From contig FJUW01000072.1 of the NCBI GenBank assembly GCA_900074885.1, positions 62,001 to 126,000 of the forward strand: a DNA stretch of 64,000 nt, read 5' to 3'. Source of the DNA: Rhynchosporium graminicola (Eukaryota > Ascomycota > Leotiomycetes > Helotiales > Ploettnerulaceae). A program made the translations under genes and the position numbers. The notes below the pieces were generated by a model. It saw only the letters and a list, made by a program, of their open reading frames with translations. It did no database searches and had not been told where the DNA came from. Of this stretch, positions 44,708 through 58,276 are shown piece after piece; the stretch's first letter is position 1; each line of letters starts with the position of its first letter.

Positions 44708-47700
44708 GCAACCGTGGGTGGCTGTATGATGCGTCGGGGAGGTAACCCCACGTGCCTCTTAATGGTCATTATCCGGTGTATGCTTTTGAAATATCAATAA
44801 TCATAGGATGAACGTTAAACGGTAAACGGGATGAAGAAACCAATTGGCTGAAATCACAGATAGACAATAGATTGACTACGGCAGTAAACACTGGCACTTG
44901 TAATTCCAGCTCGTAGCGTAACAACAACTGCTCAAGAGTATACATAAAACATCTTCAATCTGGATTCATTATCCGGGCGTGCAGTGTTCACATTTTTTCG
45001 GCTTCCAATTCTGTTGCCACTCGAAGCGAGTCCTCTGTGCTTGGCAGGACCAGCTTCGCCATGTTCTTGACGCTTCTTGCATAGTAAATCCACAGCTCAG
45101 TGCACCCCTGATCAACAGCATCCTCTATACCCTCCCGAATGCAACGATATACGAGAAAACTCGTTCAACTCGAGGCATTACACGTGAAACATGTTCCCAT
45201 CATACCTCTCTCGAAAATGGCGGCACAAAGTCTCCAGGGGAGCCTAATCAAGTGAACGACTGACCCGAACGATCAAGCGAAAACCTCTGTTCGTGGCTTG
45301 AGCTCTGCAAAACGGACAGCCAGAACTTGCTTCTACAAAGCTGTATCTGAGGAAGCATGGATTAAAACAGAGCTGGTGAGCAATACCTCCGTCGTCACGC
45401 CATACAGTGTCCATTAGGAGTTTGATGAGGCTGCAGGTATATCGGGTCTGCTTCTCATGTGGGAATGATGCCAACCAGTGTGGAGCTATTTGAAAAGTTT
45501 GGGCTGTGTGTAATATTTAGGAGAGCCTTGAGCTTATTAGATTAAGGATAAAGAGTGACGATGTTTGATGGCTACAAGTTTATAGTATATAATTGTAGAG
45601 TACATCTATTAACTTTCCTTTTGTTTTTAGATGTTGTCTCCTACGTCAAAAGTCAAAAGTAGCTCTGCGTATTGCCTTTAAGACTTATGCTGGCAGGCTA
45701 CCAATCTCGAAGAACGCGTCTTGGCCCGACTCAGCGGACGGAGTTTGAGTTGCTAAGACGTCTGGTTCTTGTCCATAGACTAGTCATTTCATGCTCGAAG
45801 ATTGCTAGATATGATGGCGGCCAAGAGCGTGTAACTTCGGCACGCGCTGTGATCTGTTCGATAGCTTCGATAGTATTAACTAAGAAGAAATCTTGTTCAG
45901 GACAAATCCTCTCCCTTGCCGTATTGCTACTTTTACTGGCGATCGTCTCTGTATGCCTAAGATGCCGAGGGTATCCAACTTTCATATTGTTGCGCTCGTC
46001 CCACCCGGCCCTACGGTAGCACGTAGTTTATGAGGACTATGCTATCAAAAATGCAACCTAATCAGTAATTGAAGTAATAGAAAAATCAAGATAGATGTAT
46101 ATCTTGGCTTTTTTCTTCACTCACCCCGTTAGACCCTAGAAAGCTGATACCGAATACCCAATACAGATTACGAAAGGCCTGGAATTCCTGCAAGCTGTCG
46201 GAAATGGGTTCCCGGAAGTGTGTCACTCACCGGCTCATCGATTCAAATGAGGCTTTGAAGAAGATATTCGGAGATAATTAGCCCTCACTCGGAGGGTTGA
46301 AAGGTTCCCAGGCAGGCAGATATCTACATCCAGGGACAGCGACAGCGACTCAGATCAGGCCAAAGGGCCAAACAACAAAATTGAATTGCATTGGTCAATA
46401 TACCTATGTCTTGTACTATAGCACCCGTTTCATATAGGTGCGTATAATGGAAATCATAATATTGTAAGTGCTCAAGTATATGGGCGTGATAACACTATAG
46501 TCGTACATGAAGGTGTGCATGAAGGTGTACAGTTTCGCTTCCAACCTCAGAGAAATCCGCATACGTGGTCCACGGCTCAGGAGCAATACCCAGGTATTGA
46601 CCGAGGCCAGACCCCAAGGAGGTAGCAGTTGCATTGGAGTGAGGGTTGCATTTGTACTCAGGCCTTTCTGACAGCCCCTAAATTGGTGATACACCAGCCA
46701 CTACCCACACCGGAGTCGGGCAAAGGTTCAAATATTCAGTTGTAAGACGAGAAAAGACGTGATTCGGGTAGTCGGTTACTGAAATTGAACCTGGATCTGG
46801 ATTTTTAAGTTGAGCGCAGCGAGCCATGCACAGAGATACTGTACAGGAGGGGTATTTGCTTCCTTCTTGTACGACGGTGACTCAAGCGCATACTACCTAC
46901 AGTACCTGGGTGCACACGCACTTCTTGTTGGTATCTCATCTTTCATTTATATCTTATCCGCCATCACATCAACAATAGCATAGCGCTAGCGCTAGCGTAG
47001 CTATCAATAACCGATCTGTTAATCATTAATAATACTATATGTCCATGCCCTCCATTTTGAACGGGCTGCTGCGGCAAGTACACGTACAAACAGTGCTGAG
47101 ACACCTGCCCACTCTGGGGATTCGGGTCCTTACTAGCCTGACCATCTATGCTGGAGCCGGAAGAGAATATGCACAGAGCTCCTACGATCCGCCTTCCGGA
47201 GAGCGCCATGTCAAAAGTATCTCAAAGATAAGCATGCTTTCAACAGGCCACTAAGCGAGGACATGTGCAAGATTATTCCCATGCAAACACTGTAGCAAAG
47301 AAGGAACAACGCATCTTGATCTTGAACGCGCATCCGAAAAACGCATCTAAAATGCGAATATCATCAATATTATAGAATCCTTGCAAAACCCTTATGTCTA
47401 CAGACTCGTCGCTTACCACGTTTCTATACGGGCAGATTTTCATTACATCGGCTTAAGAGTAATCGAGCTACGAAATTGCTATCTGATAGCAAAATTTGAT
47501 TGATATGGATGTATATATTATCCAAAGCAGAAGCATCTCGTATCGAAGCAGCTCTTGATCGAAGCCTATCTGCTCGTCCTAATCTAACCACCATCATTCC
47601 CTAGCAAGCTTCTTTCTTTCATCTGATATAACTCTCTCGACAGAAGCCTTCCTAGCCTCTTCAGCAAATCTTTCCCAAAATTACCGCCAACTTCCAAGGC

Positions 47701-49685
47701 CGCGAACTTCCTCCACAAGACTACAGCCCTATACCACTAGCCTCGTTGCATAGCTTGAAAGCAGGAGCAGAAGCAGTAGAACACGTCAGTCAGTAGTTCT
47801 TCGTATATAGAGAGTCTACTAACATCCGGTCTTGATCAACACCATGCAGATATAACTCGACTGCCATATCTATGACTCGAGATTCAGCTAATCTGCTATT
47901 TTTACTGAGATTGTGTGATTGCCACCTGATTCGTCCCCGTAGCCCAACTCCGTCCAGCGTTATAAGATATGATATAAAGTTCTCCCCTTAAAGCTTTTAT
48001 CTTGTGCGCCGTTGTTAACATCAACCAGTCCTGCAAATCCAAGCTCGGTGTTCGTAAGTCCGGGCAAAGTCTTGCGATATTGACAGGCATATGAATTATT
48101 GTTTCGATTATCTGAGCACACCATGCAATCGGCGCCCAACATGAACCGCATCTGCGAGCGGCCAGATTTACAATTCAACAATGCATAGGTAAAATTGCCG
48201 TCGGCGTTCAGTAAACCAGCTTAATCATTCCCACTTAGCGCGTGGTTTGTTTCATATTCATCTGCAATAGAAAAATCACTGATATCACACCTTTCACCTT
48301 GAATTCTACGCGCAGTTTCCGCAACAAGTTAACCTCTGAAATATACTAGAAGGTGATAAGTCATATCCAAAGCTAGGAAGTACGATTGTTTTGTCCTGTT
48401 CTCAGCCTCCTCTATCTACACTGCCTAGCAGACCGATCAAAGGTCCTCACGCGTTCTTGACACTTTTGTGAAGAGCTCGTTCACAAACAATTTGCAATTC
48501 CACGAAGCCCGGATATGAAGACCACTCAGTTACAATATCGGTAGCACGCAGTCATTTTTCGCTGCCAGGAACACGGAGACCGGGCCAGTCAAGCCTTAGA
48601 TCGCTTCCAGTTATTCCCAAACATGCACTGTCGAGGATTTAGCCAATGGCAATATTGACTTTCTTGAGTTATTTAGGGAAACGAGCCACGAGCTTGGAGC
48701 AAGCTGTAGCATATCCACCTGGACAGGATCTGAGTGCTAGATATAGAATCAGTCGTGGATCTTCAGTGAAGTAGTCAATGCTTACGTGAAGGATATACTA
48801 GAGATAGTCCTTGGAAACATGTATCTACCATGAAAATATTACCTGGGCATAGACGCCATTCGATGAATGCGAATGGGGAGTGCAAGAGAGGCTGGGTGCC
48901 ATAACTTGACGAAGGCCATAAGTGAGGATCATGTGTACAACGGCGCAGAGACTGAAGGCGCGTTTCATGTTCTTCGGTATCCGAAGCCTTCATTAGCAGA
49001 TATAGTGTAGAATGGTAAGCCTGTAGTGTTGCTCATGACGAGGAAAGCGTAAGAAGTCATTGTTCACGGAGATCGGTTACTGAATGTATTAGTGAAGCTA
49101 AGAAAGGTATCGATGATCAGTTCCTTAGCTGCGGCCGATAATGATACCCTTTCTTTTGCAGGGGTATCAGGAAACGAGTTCGGTCAACCTTGACCCTAGG
49201 TTTCGAGACCACCACGGCACATACTTCATCACCGTCAGAATCTGGCGTGTCCTCTAGCAAATTTGTTGTAGAACTATAGGCGAATCTGTCTCGAGAGTCA
49301 TCGACCAGGTAGAGGTACCATATGATCGCTCGTGCACGGTTTGCATGATGTGACGAGAAACTCGTTCTGAGGCCAGAAGTGGAAACGCAGACTCAGCAGC
49401 TAGCAGTTATATCCCTGAAAGCCCCAGCTGTCCTTGAGATCTTGCACTTCTTCCCCTACTTCTCCGATACAAAATAGTAGCAACTGTGATATCTGGTCCT
49501 GTTCGCATGTGACCTGCTCTGGGAAGAACTGCTCGAGTGTTACCACGCTCAACAACCGGAGTCGGGAACAAATGACACTGGATTTCCGAAGACATTTTCC
49601 TGCACATCACGACCACCATCAAGTCCCTATGTTCTCGCTTTGACCTGCCGGTCACCAGCAAACCACATTGTACGGGGAAGAGATA
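44708..49685. other. Long region without supported genes
   Basis: About 5 kb in which all frames are short and show no family motif. A short palindromic run (TAGCGCTAGCGCTAGC) lies at about 46980. I see no tRNA, repeat pair or transposase. Decayed genes cannot be excluded. Confidence 0.4.
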
Positions 49686-50758
49686 TTACTCGTCGTGAAT
49701 TAAAAGTTCATCTGCAATATCAGAGGCCTTTTGTCGTTTCCGCTCTTTTTCGACGTCGTCGGTAATGCTCTTGCGCTTCCTCGGATCATTGGAAGACGAT
49801 GGAGGTTGTACTATCACCTTGGGAATTGTATCTTCCACATTACAACACTCAAAGATCGTCTGGAGTATCTGGCGTTGTCCTGCTTCCTCTAGAAAACTTA
49901 CACATGGGCCTAGGCGGATTTCCACAACCCCTTCAAGCTGCTGTGTCTCTTCTAATACCGACCGCATGTATGACGAAGGAATAGTCGCGGTGATGCGTTG
50001 TACCCAGTGGGAGTAGGTCGAAAATATGGTAATCTGGTTGAGATATCAGCGTATTGTATTTTCAAGCCCGAAAAGACTTAGTTGACCTCCTCTATCGTTT
50101 GTTTCCCATGATATCCTTTCAAAGCTATCGCAAGCAGAGCATATAATTCGATGTTTGTGAACCCTTTTCCGATGGGATACTGCCTTGGAATGATTGAGAG
50201 GCGCGATCGTTGTAGTGTGTCGGTGTTGGAGACAATCGTCAAGGTGGAACGAATACCCCGTGTATACGAGTCAGTGGCAATGTGAAGGCGATGATCCCTA
50301 TTCAAGATGAGCATCATAAGTGCTTTTGTGACAGTAAGAATCATCTACCTTAGACTTCGGGCCTTCCTGCCAGCTGTTCGTGCGAGGTCATCGGTCCAGC
50401 AGCTGAGTAAGGCTGATATCCACGCACCACAACTCTTGGCCTTTTCAGGCTTCTTATCAAACCTGACAAGGTCGAGCAATCGCATTTCCAGTTGGTATTC
50501 CTTGCTTTGAAAAAAGGCGGTCATCGTTTCCGATGTTGTTGCAGACGTAATTGCGAGTGGAGGACTTGAAATGTCCGAGACTGTGATGTGAAGATTTCCG
50601 AGTTCTTCATTGTTAACGCGACCTCTGTGAAGGCTCCGTAGCAGCTTCCGGACTGCTTGTACGGGGAGATAAGAATGCGGCCTCGTCGATTGTTGGTTTG
50701 ATGTAATGATGGTGGGGAGATGGCGAACTTGTCTGCGTTTCTTATGGTGTCGTGCCAT
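49686..50758 (-). CDS. Hypothetical protein, three exons
   Basis: Exons 50758-50349, 50297-50087 and 50033-49686 join in frame (introns 51 and 53 nt) to give 322 residues. I do not recognise the family. The N-terminus is basic (MARHHKKRRQVRH), consistent with nuclear targeting. The middle is a mixed alpha/beta region (LYALLAIALKGYHGKQTIEE, then ITIFSTYSHWVQRITATI). The C-terminus holds a basic cluster (DPRKRKSITDDVEKERKRQK) resembling a bipartite nuclear signal. The clean splicing argues for a real gene. Confidence 0.6.
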
Positions 50759-52787
50759 TGGTTTTGGCTTTGGCTTTGGAGATCGAGGGAGGGGCGAAGA
50801 TTTGATCGTGGGTGTTAGTTACTATTCGAGGTTTGCCGGTCGAAGGGGACTATATATATATAAATGCATGTATATGCATGTATATAGTACACATGCATAT
50901 CTATACATGTATGTACTATATATATATAAACATCGAGCACGTCCGCGTCGTCAAAGCTCCCACTCGGAAAATAGTATAGCCGCTCAACTAGCGTATACTT
51001 GTGATACTTGTACCTGTAAACATCCCCCACTCGCGCACATATGCAACGAGCGATAGTAATGCTAACGTTAATAACACCTAATACTGAGAATCTTAGAATG
51101 GTATAATTGAAACACTACCTGATGAAATCGTGAATACAGATTGATTGTAATACGTTCTTTACGACAAGATCGTCCAGGCTCTACAAGCGTAGCACATCTG
51201 TTAACAATTTGACTCTTGTCGATACCATAGCTCAAGAATCACCCTAGCACCATGGTGACCATTACTGTCGTGAAGCTACAAATGTTATGGTAATTGTGCA
51301 GAAACGCAGGAAGAGATCTTATACTCACTTGGAAGTTCCAAGATTGAGGCTATCATTAGATACTCTTTTACATGATATTTCTCAGGATGCTTCACTTTCC
51401 TTGAATAATTCAATAGTCAATAGTCAGAGATAGTTTTCTGGGTTCTGAATCATCCATGAAGGCTCTATGGCTGCTTTGGTAGAGGTCTTACGTACTATAC
51501 AAATATTCCCTTAAGAGCTTATGCAAAGCCGCAGTTGCATTTCGACCATGGAGCCACGAAATAATGAGGCTTATGCCTGTGTCCGAAAGATGCTGAAGGC
51601 TTGCTACTTTTCTCGGTTCGTTCCAAGCCTCTCATCCTGGAGGATAATGATAAAACACGTAGTCAACAGCTTGTTCAGCGCCATTTTCTTACATTTTTAC
51701 CCCATCTCTGTACGGTGCCTGATAGCTCTGCCAATAAGGTAAACTGGGTGTTTCCGTAGGGATTGAATACACGAGGACATGGGTGATAAACTTGGGCTTC
51801 GAGACGTCGAAGGCTATTATCAGGCTCGACTTACGGTCGTGTATTCAACTAGTTCTTTGCCCACATTATTATATCTCGAGAATATAGAACTTAGATAAAA
51901 GGATTACTTGCACGAATGATTTAGCAGTATGTATTTATTCATAACTTCGTTTGTCATACTTCTTGCTCTCAGGGAATCGAAATGGTTGCGTGCCTGGACA
52001 GATGTAAAGGGGTCGAGGCATTCCAAACTTTTGTTTCCCTTTTCCGAAGAGTATTATGACGAGCCAGGTCGCAAGTAGGCACGCAAAAGAAGAGAATAGA
52101 AACAGGGTCTTGTACTGTATTGTATTGTCGGATGAAATATCCACTATCACGACTGTTGATATCTCAGGGCTTTCTTTCACCGATAATTCGTAGGCTGCCT
52201 GATGTGTCAATTGTCATCCTGCCTGCCTGCTAAGCGACGACAGATTGAGAACGTCCAGGATCAAGACATTATACAAGGTCAAGGTTTCTCGTGTCAAATG
52301 CAAGGTGTTATCTAACCTGAGAGGCGTACTATTTCCATCACATATTTATAGTTGAACTAGAGATATACGCAATCTTTAATATACGGAGTAGATACAGAGA
52401 GAGCAAAAGTCTTCTTACGAAGCGGAGGAAATTCGTCTTCGACGAAGTGCAAACCTGCTAATCGGCACGATGAAGTATATTGACAATCGAAACTCGATTG
52501 TCATGTTATATATCATTCTCACAACATTATATATTAATAATTCAATATCACACAAGCTTCTAATGACTTTACTGCAAGTTATATTCTTAGATGACGAATT
52601 TATAACGAGCTTGCTAAATCGCTTCGCCGGAGACGAACTTCCTTGGCCTCGTTAGTAGGCTGTAATCGGAAATAAGTATCTCAGGCATCAAGGCCACCAA
52701 AGATGGATTGCATCGATTGCCCCCACCATCCTCTGGATACTTCCTTCCTACGACACAGGTAATCATAACTCCCCTGGCATCGCAACA
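50759..52787. other. Intergenic region with AT palindromic repeat
   Basis: About 2 kb without a supported gene. An AT-rich microsatellite-like palindrome lies at 50850-50932. A 91-codon minus-strand frame at 51935-52210 contains one hydrophobic segment (LFLFSSFACLLATWLVIILF) but has no other support. Confidence 0.4.
50850..50932. repeat. AT-rich palindromic microsatellite
   Basis: Runs of TATATATATA flank repeated ATGCATGTATATGCATGT and ACATGTATGTACTATATATA segments that are largely self-complementary (GTACACATGCATAT / ATACATGTATGTAC). It could form a cruciform or hairpin. It lies in the upstream region of the three-exon hypothetical gene. Confidence 0.7.
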
Positions 52788-53931
52788 ATGTCGAAATCCA
52801 TACCCTCAAGATCACGGGCAGCCGGTGCGTCGAGTCATACTCGGCCGGCTATTAAGAAGGCTGGGCTCGCTTGGAACATTACACCTCCACCGGATGGATC
52901 ACCACCAGAAGATGCGCACGCCCTCGATTTCACATCGCGCTGCCTCCTTGAGGTCCACGAACAAGTAAATATAGTCCGGCAAGACCTGCGTAATCTACAG
53001 GACCGCCAGCGATATGGCGATGACATTGCAACAAGCCCCGTATCACAAGTCTCGTTGGATGGACGTCTATATGATATCGAGGAACGCACAGGGGCGCTCG
53101 AAGCACAAAGCAAAGTGGATGATGAGCTACGTGAGCTGCTGATTGACACCAAGGATGTTCTCAAGGATAAAATCGGAACCTTGGGATTGGCACTATCGGA
53201 TCTAGACGGTAAAGTCGAAAACTTGGGCGTGGAACTTTCAGACCTACATGGTAAAGTCGATACCTTGGGCGTGGAACTTTCAGACCTTGATGGTAAAGTC
53301 GATACCTTGGGTTGGAACTTTCAGACCTAGATGGGCGAGTAGAGACTGGTTTTGCTGAATTGAGAACACGACTGGATATTGTTAGCAACGCGGTAGAGGT
53401 CCAGCGGAACTCCATGGCAACGCGATTTCATTCCACGGTTTACCCGCTTGCTATCTCTATTAGGGGACGCGGAGACGTAGAACAGGGTTTGGCCGGGAAG
53501 ACTGTGTAGTGGTATTGGAAGTGCCACGACCGGAAATATCGTAGGCATTCGATACCCTTGGCACTTCTATTCTAATTTCATCTACAGTCGACCGTCTCGT
53601 ACAACTGCTTACGTTCTACTCGATCGACTTTCACAATTGGTATCATACCTACCCCGATACCGATTCTGACGATGATTCTACTGATCTCGACCACCCTCAA
53701 CCCGAACCCTCTTCTATTCGCGAGGCTGCGAAACTGCGACCGAAACGAGCGGTCATGGCGTTATTTGGCCACCTAGGTCTCCCATACCATGTTTTGGAAG
53801 ATCAGACAAAGAGGGAGCAAGTAATGTTCACGGAACGTAAACGCAGGAAGGATGATGAGGCGCTCGAGATGAAAGGGAGGAAATCAAAGCAGCAGTACGT
53901 GGGTAGGGTAGGGATGGTGTCTCTTTCCTAG
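52788..53931 (+). pseudogene. Coiled-coil repeat protein gene with frameshift
   Basis: The first frame starts at ATG 52788 (MSKSIPSRSRAAGASSHTR) and runs through a helical region into four 14-residue repeats of the type KVDTLGVELSDLDG. The fourth repeat is one base short, moving the frame; in the new frame the protein continues ELSDLDGRVETGFAELRTRL and further to about 53509. A third block at about 53571-53931 (DRLVQLLTFYSIDFHNWYHT, later VMALFGHLGLPYHVLEDQTK) looks like the C-terminal exon after an intron ending CATCTACAG. Similar coiled-coil hypothetical proteins with this ending occur in filamentous fungi. As written the gene is broken by one base. Confidence 0.55.
53169..53335 (+). repeat. 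42-bp tandem repeat inside the coiled-coil gene, four units
   Basis: Units start at 53169, 53211, 53253 and 53295. The first three are 42 bp, the fourth 41 bp (GGGTTGG in place of GGGCGTGG). Each encodes two heptads of a coiled coil. Confidence 0.85.
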
Positions 53932-55013
53932 GGTCACCTACACACTAATGCGTCACCTACGGAATCAACAGCAAGTGGTAGAGGCCTGGGTTTTGGTCCA
54001 AATGCTGAAAGCTAGGCGGTGCCGGAGGTGAATATTCTCCCCAGACGACCAATTGAGTGAGAACACGCAAACACGGGGAAACCTCCTAGTTCGTAAGAGC
54101 GAATAATCAACACCAACCGCCTGAAGAAGTTCTCAGGGATTCTGCCCGTAGACCGTGAACATTCGGCGATGCCTTCTTCGCACCTACATTCATCTACCGG
54201 AATTTGTAGTCCGGGGAGAATTCAGTCAGATCTGAAAGAAAACTTCCTCAAGTTCTGGACTTCTTCAATTGAAAATTTAATCGGATGTCCAACCTCAATC
54301 GCCAGTCCGGTCTCGGTTAAAGGACTGAGAAAATCTTTTTCTGCAAGAACCAAGGAGAAGCTTAGAGGCGATGTTTTGTGACGACACGAAGCAGCCATGT
54401 TGTTAATACTGTAGCTGCTGAGAGGTTCCAGAGTCAACGATGTGTAGCCACCGAGGCTCTGATTTCTCCATCAAGGTCTTCAGCTATGTGTGCTAGCCAT
54501 CAGCTAGCACAAATGATATACAATCAGCCTTCACAGCTAGGCTGGAAGATGTATAAATCTAGCGAATCCAATTCGCTGTATTTCGCGAGTATGTGACGAA
54601 TTGCGACATTATTTTGTAGGACACTGTAGCTTTAAGGAAGTCTAGAAGACAGAGAAACTTACCCACAAAGCTTGTTCAAGGTCAATTTAAATGCCGGTCA
54701 TGTTATAGCACTGTAGTATCTGGTTTGACTCAGATATACAGCTATTTTTTTTCTTTCCCTGTAGATATTATGCTAATAGCTAAGATAGAATTTGAACTAG
54801 CTAGATCAACTCTAGAGAAAAAGGGCTACCTGCCGATGTGCCGTTGTTAGATTGGAACTTGTCTCAATCACGGCCGAATAGAGTCGAGAAAAGGGCGCCA
54901 AGGATTTAGTGTCTCTTTGAAATGTATGATAAACCTCGATTTCAAACTGTTCTAGGTCGACCTTAAAACATGTTTGAGGAAACATCCACATTTTGAGTCT
55001 TCACTTCTCATAA
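53932..55013. other. Intergenic region
   Basis: About 1.1 kb between the coiled-coil gene and the 3' end of the phosphotransferase-like gene. Only short unsupported frames are present. Confidence 0.45.
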
Positions 55014-56513
55014 TCAATCAAACAACACCTCAGATAGGCGCTGTCTAGCCTCTTCCGGATCCCAATCAACCAATATCCTTTCCTTCTGGTCCTCCATCTT
55101 CCACTTCACAAAAGGCTCCATGGCTGCTCTTTCCTTCTCACTTAGTAAATCAACCCTCGTTCTCCATAGTTCATCCTTGGGAAGATCATCTTCCCGGATT
55201 CCAAAAAATTTCTCATCCAAGTACTTCCAAAACACCGTGTCAAACGCCCAGCTGTTTTTCGCAGCATAGTTGAGCCAGAATCGGCCAGTCTCCCAACTTT
55301 CACGCATGTGCGTAGACAAGACGAATGGGAAAGCTTCAGAGCCAATATCTTCTTCGGCGTTCTCTATGGCCGACAACCAAGTCTGCAGCCGTATGTCAAA
55401 GATCTTGGTCCAGTCATCTATGTCCGGTTTCCACGACTCCGGCACTTCAAGAAGCAACCACCACGGACAATCGAGGATGAATTGTGTAGGTGCAGCATAG
55501 GTAAGCTCCCAGTCTATGACTGCGACGATATCGTCAGAGTCATCAACGAGGATATTGCCAGGTCTGAAGTCGTCGGCCCAAAGTCTGAACGATCCCAGAT
55601 TACTCGGTGCCGGAGACAGTTGGGAAGACCAGCTTTTAGACTGGGCTGACCAGCTGTCATCGGCAAATCCAAAGCTTGAGAGTCGATTATCTTTCGCCAA
55701 CCGGCGGAAAAGTTGTCGTGCCACATACTTGTTTCGGCAATCATCTTCTGTGGTCACAAGGTCGTTGTGTTGGAAAATAAGCTGTGCCATGTGCATCTCT
55801 GCTAAAGCAACATACCACTCATCTGTCGTCTCAAGGGTCTTGTTCTCTAGCGGAAGTACACAGCGAGGAATATTCGCGAGTTGTAGCATGTCGTTCATAT
55901 TCTTGGAGAGAGGGCGTCCCGTTACGGAGAAAGTATGACTATCGTCCTCAGACAACGACCCAATGCGATTGAATGAGAGACGAGACAACTGCAATAGGCA
56001 CCGTGCCGCTTTCTCGTAGAAATTTGAAAGCACTGACTCTGAGATGTTTGGGTCCAGGACAGAAGTCACGTCTGGGTCGGGGTTTGGCTGTTTGATTCGA
56101 TCGGCCATTAACCCAGCATTTTCCACGTGCTGAAGGATCATGAAAGGACCGAGATCAGACTCTTCGCCATAGTACAGAACCTTGGGAACTGGAATCTGAG
56201 TTTGTTGTTCTACATATCTTGCTGTGACACCTTCTTGAAGAGTCTTCTCAATTGGAAACTGGACCCAATCCGGGCAAGGTAGCCGAACATAAACATCGGA
56301 AGCTCTTCCCTCAACTTGGACTCTGTACAAGATGTTGTATCCGCCGATGATCAAGGGTGGCTTGAATGTTGCTTTCGCCCCGAATTTTTGCCATACGAGG
56401 GAAGCTGCAAGTTCGCAGGTGTCTCGCCTTCGAAGCCGTTTTTGTGTTATTTCCCATGCTTCGTCGTTTTTGTCCCACGCCAGATTATCTAGGTTTGCTC
56501 TAGCATCACCCAT
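55014..56513 (-). CDS. Aminoglycoside phosphotransferase (APH)-family protein
   Basis: An intronless frame of 499 codons with a clear ATG at 56513. The N-lobe region includes PPLIIGGYNILYRVQVEG (a GxxN nucleotide-binding loop) and a strand ending VYVRLPCP. The catalytic segment is LWADDFRPGNILVDDSDD followed by VAVIDWELTYAAP, matching the phosphotransferase fold with Asp and Asn conserved but the usual preceding His replaced. Fungal APH-like proteins are a large family of mostly unknown substrates; this is not evidence for drug resistance. It has no obvious link with the cluster. Confidence 0.88.
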   Translation of the reverse strand: MGDARANLDNLAWDKNDEAWEITQKRLRRRDTCELAASLVWQKFGAKATFKPPLIIGGYNILYRVQVEGRASDVYVRLPCPDWVQFPIEKTLQEGVTARYVEQQTQIPVPKVLYYGEESDLGPFMILQHVENAGLMADRIKQPNPDPDVTSVLDPNISESVLSNFYEKAARCLLQLSRLSFNRIGSLSEDDSHTFSVTGRPLSKNMNDMLQLANIPRCVLPLENKTLETTDEWYVALAEMHMAQLIFQHNDLVTTEDDCRNKYVARQLFRRLAKDNRLSSFGFADDSWSAQSKSWSSQLSPAPSNLGSFRLWADDFRPGNILVDDSDDIVAVIDWELTYAAPTQFILDCPWWLLLEVPESWKPDIDDWTKIFDIRLQTWLSAIENAEEDIGSEAFPFVLSTHMRESWETGRFWLNYAAKNSWAFDTVFWKYLDEKFFGIREDDLPKDELWRTRVDLLSEKERAAMEPFVKWKMEDQKERILVDWDPEEARQRLSEVLFD

Positions 56514-58276
56514 GGTGACTTTGATCCTGCAACTTGGTTCAGTGACAATGAGATGGGATAGGATAGAACAATGTGAAACTGATCGAACGAAGTTGATGGT
56601 TCAGAAACTTCTTTCCGTCCAACTGTGTATATTAAGATTACACTCAAGACAGAAGACACAGTTCTTGGCCCTGTTTAGCTGTTATACAATCTTGTGTATA
56701 TTTGAGTGTATTAGTAGAGTCAAGATCTTAGGGCAGACAAATGTTGAATGATCGCTTGACCGACCGGCGTGGTTCTTACATTGAAGTTGAACTTCGATGA
56801 GTCGTTTGGGACGGTTCGGCTCGGCTCTCGCGAACAGGGATTCAATCTTGGCCAGCGGCAGATAGCCGAAAGGCTCGGCCCGGCCCGATCCGAGCTATCT
56901 CCCCCTTGTCTACCGTCAGCTCTACCCCACTTGGCTCACTTCCTCAGCTCAGCCCTGCCCAACCTAGCTCAGCTTTGGCCAATCCACCCACAGCTCAGAC
57001 TGTAGCAGAAAATACTTCAGGGAAAAAAAATTAGAAATGAATAAACAGTGCAGATAATGATATTTTCGACGATGTTTGTGCAACGAGCAAATAATACTGC
57101 CTGGGCTGTTGGGACTTTGCATTTTCTGGGATCTCCTCACCCAAAGCTAAATAAACTCACATCCTCCTCAGAATCTATCAAGTAACCTAGCAGGGTGAAT
57201 CTCACCAGTGTCCAGACTGTAATCCTTCATTTGAGTATCTGTAAAAGTCCTTTGCTTCTTCTTCTCATACGTGTATGACCAATTTTTACACGCTTCAACG
57301 GTTTTTCGTATGCTAGCAACCATCCATATTTGCTTCGGTCGATATACTTTGGTTGTTGAGGTAGAATACCCCAGCTTTATGTCTCCTAATCTACGCTATC
57401 TGAGTAGCAAAGACTTCGGACTCTACTTTGCCATCACCTCAAACCAGATACCACCTGTTCCGTTCAGCTGCCCACTCATTGCGCCAGCAAGATGCATGAA
57501 TCCGTACTTCTTACTTGCGTTCTCTTTCTTCTATGGTCTTCATATCAGCCGCTAGGCGTTAGTTTGGTACACATGTAAGGCAAATTTCCAAATCTCTTAA
57601 TTTCGATCCAGTTGAGCTGATTTCTATCGTGGCCACATCATGACCTACATAGACTGATAGTAGAACTCTTCTTTATTCATGTGTACAACTCAAGTCCTTG
57701 TTGTCCATTTTTTTCCATTCCTCATATGGCCATGGCATCAAATGTTATCGTAATTCTTCAGCTGCTTCCACAGTTTTAATTTCGTACCTCATCCAGCTGC
57801 CGCATAAGGAGGCAAGATGCAAGATTGATTCCCGCAGGGCTAACAGCGCTCTACGAAACCATAATTAAGGAATCCGAAACCTTCGGAATTTCATGGTGGG
57901 TTCGAAATTTCCAGCCATTCATGAAGTAATTTTCCAGCTTTGGAATAAAACAAACCGAGGTTGCAACTTGGTCCAAGTAGGTGCTGTAATCATCTCGTTC
58001 AATTCCAAGATTCCGGTTCGCTTCGTACCAATCTAATTTGATAGCAGCTGTACAAGTGAGACGAGGATGAGATACTCTTCAAGCTCTTGCCTTTAAAACC
58101 CACATTAAGAGTCAGAAGTCATGAGTAAGATGAGCAAAAACTTTGAGGTTGCTATAGATGTAGATGCCATGTTTTGTTTACGTGTAGAATGATAGCTCTG
58201 CACCATCTAAACTCCACTGAGCGATTGAGATTTATCCAAGCCTATTAGTTCTGGAAGCAAGCTGCGATGAGCATTT
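56514..58276. other. Intergenic region
   Basis: About 1.8 kb. The stretch 56800-57000 is GC-richer and carries imperfect repeats of the GGCTCGGC/CAGCTCAGC kind; the remainder is ordinary AT-moderate sequence. No gene is supported. Confidence 0.4.

Noticed and set aside
46978..47000. GCTAGC-repeat palindrome
   Set aside because: Too short and simple to assign a function; chance occurrence is possible.
51935..52210. 91-codon minus-strand frame with one hydrophobic segment
   Set aside because: A single hydrophobic stretch in a short frame is not enough; no neighbours or splice partners support a gene.
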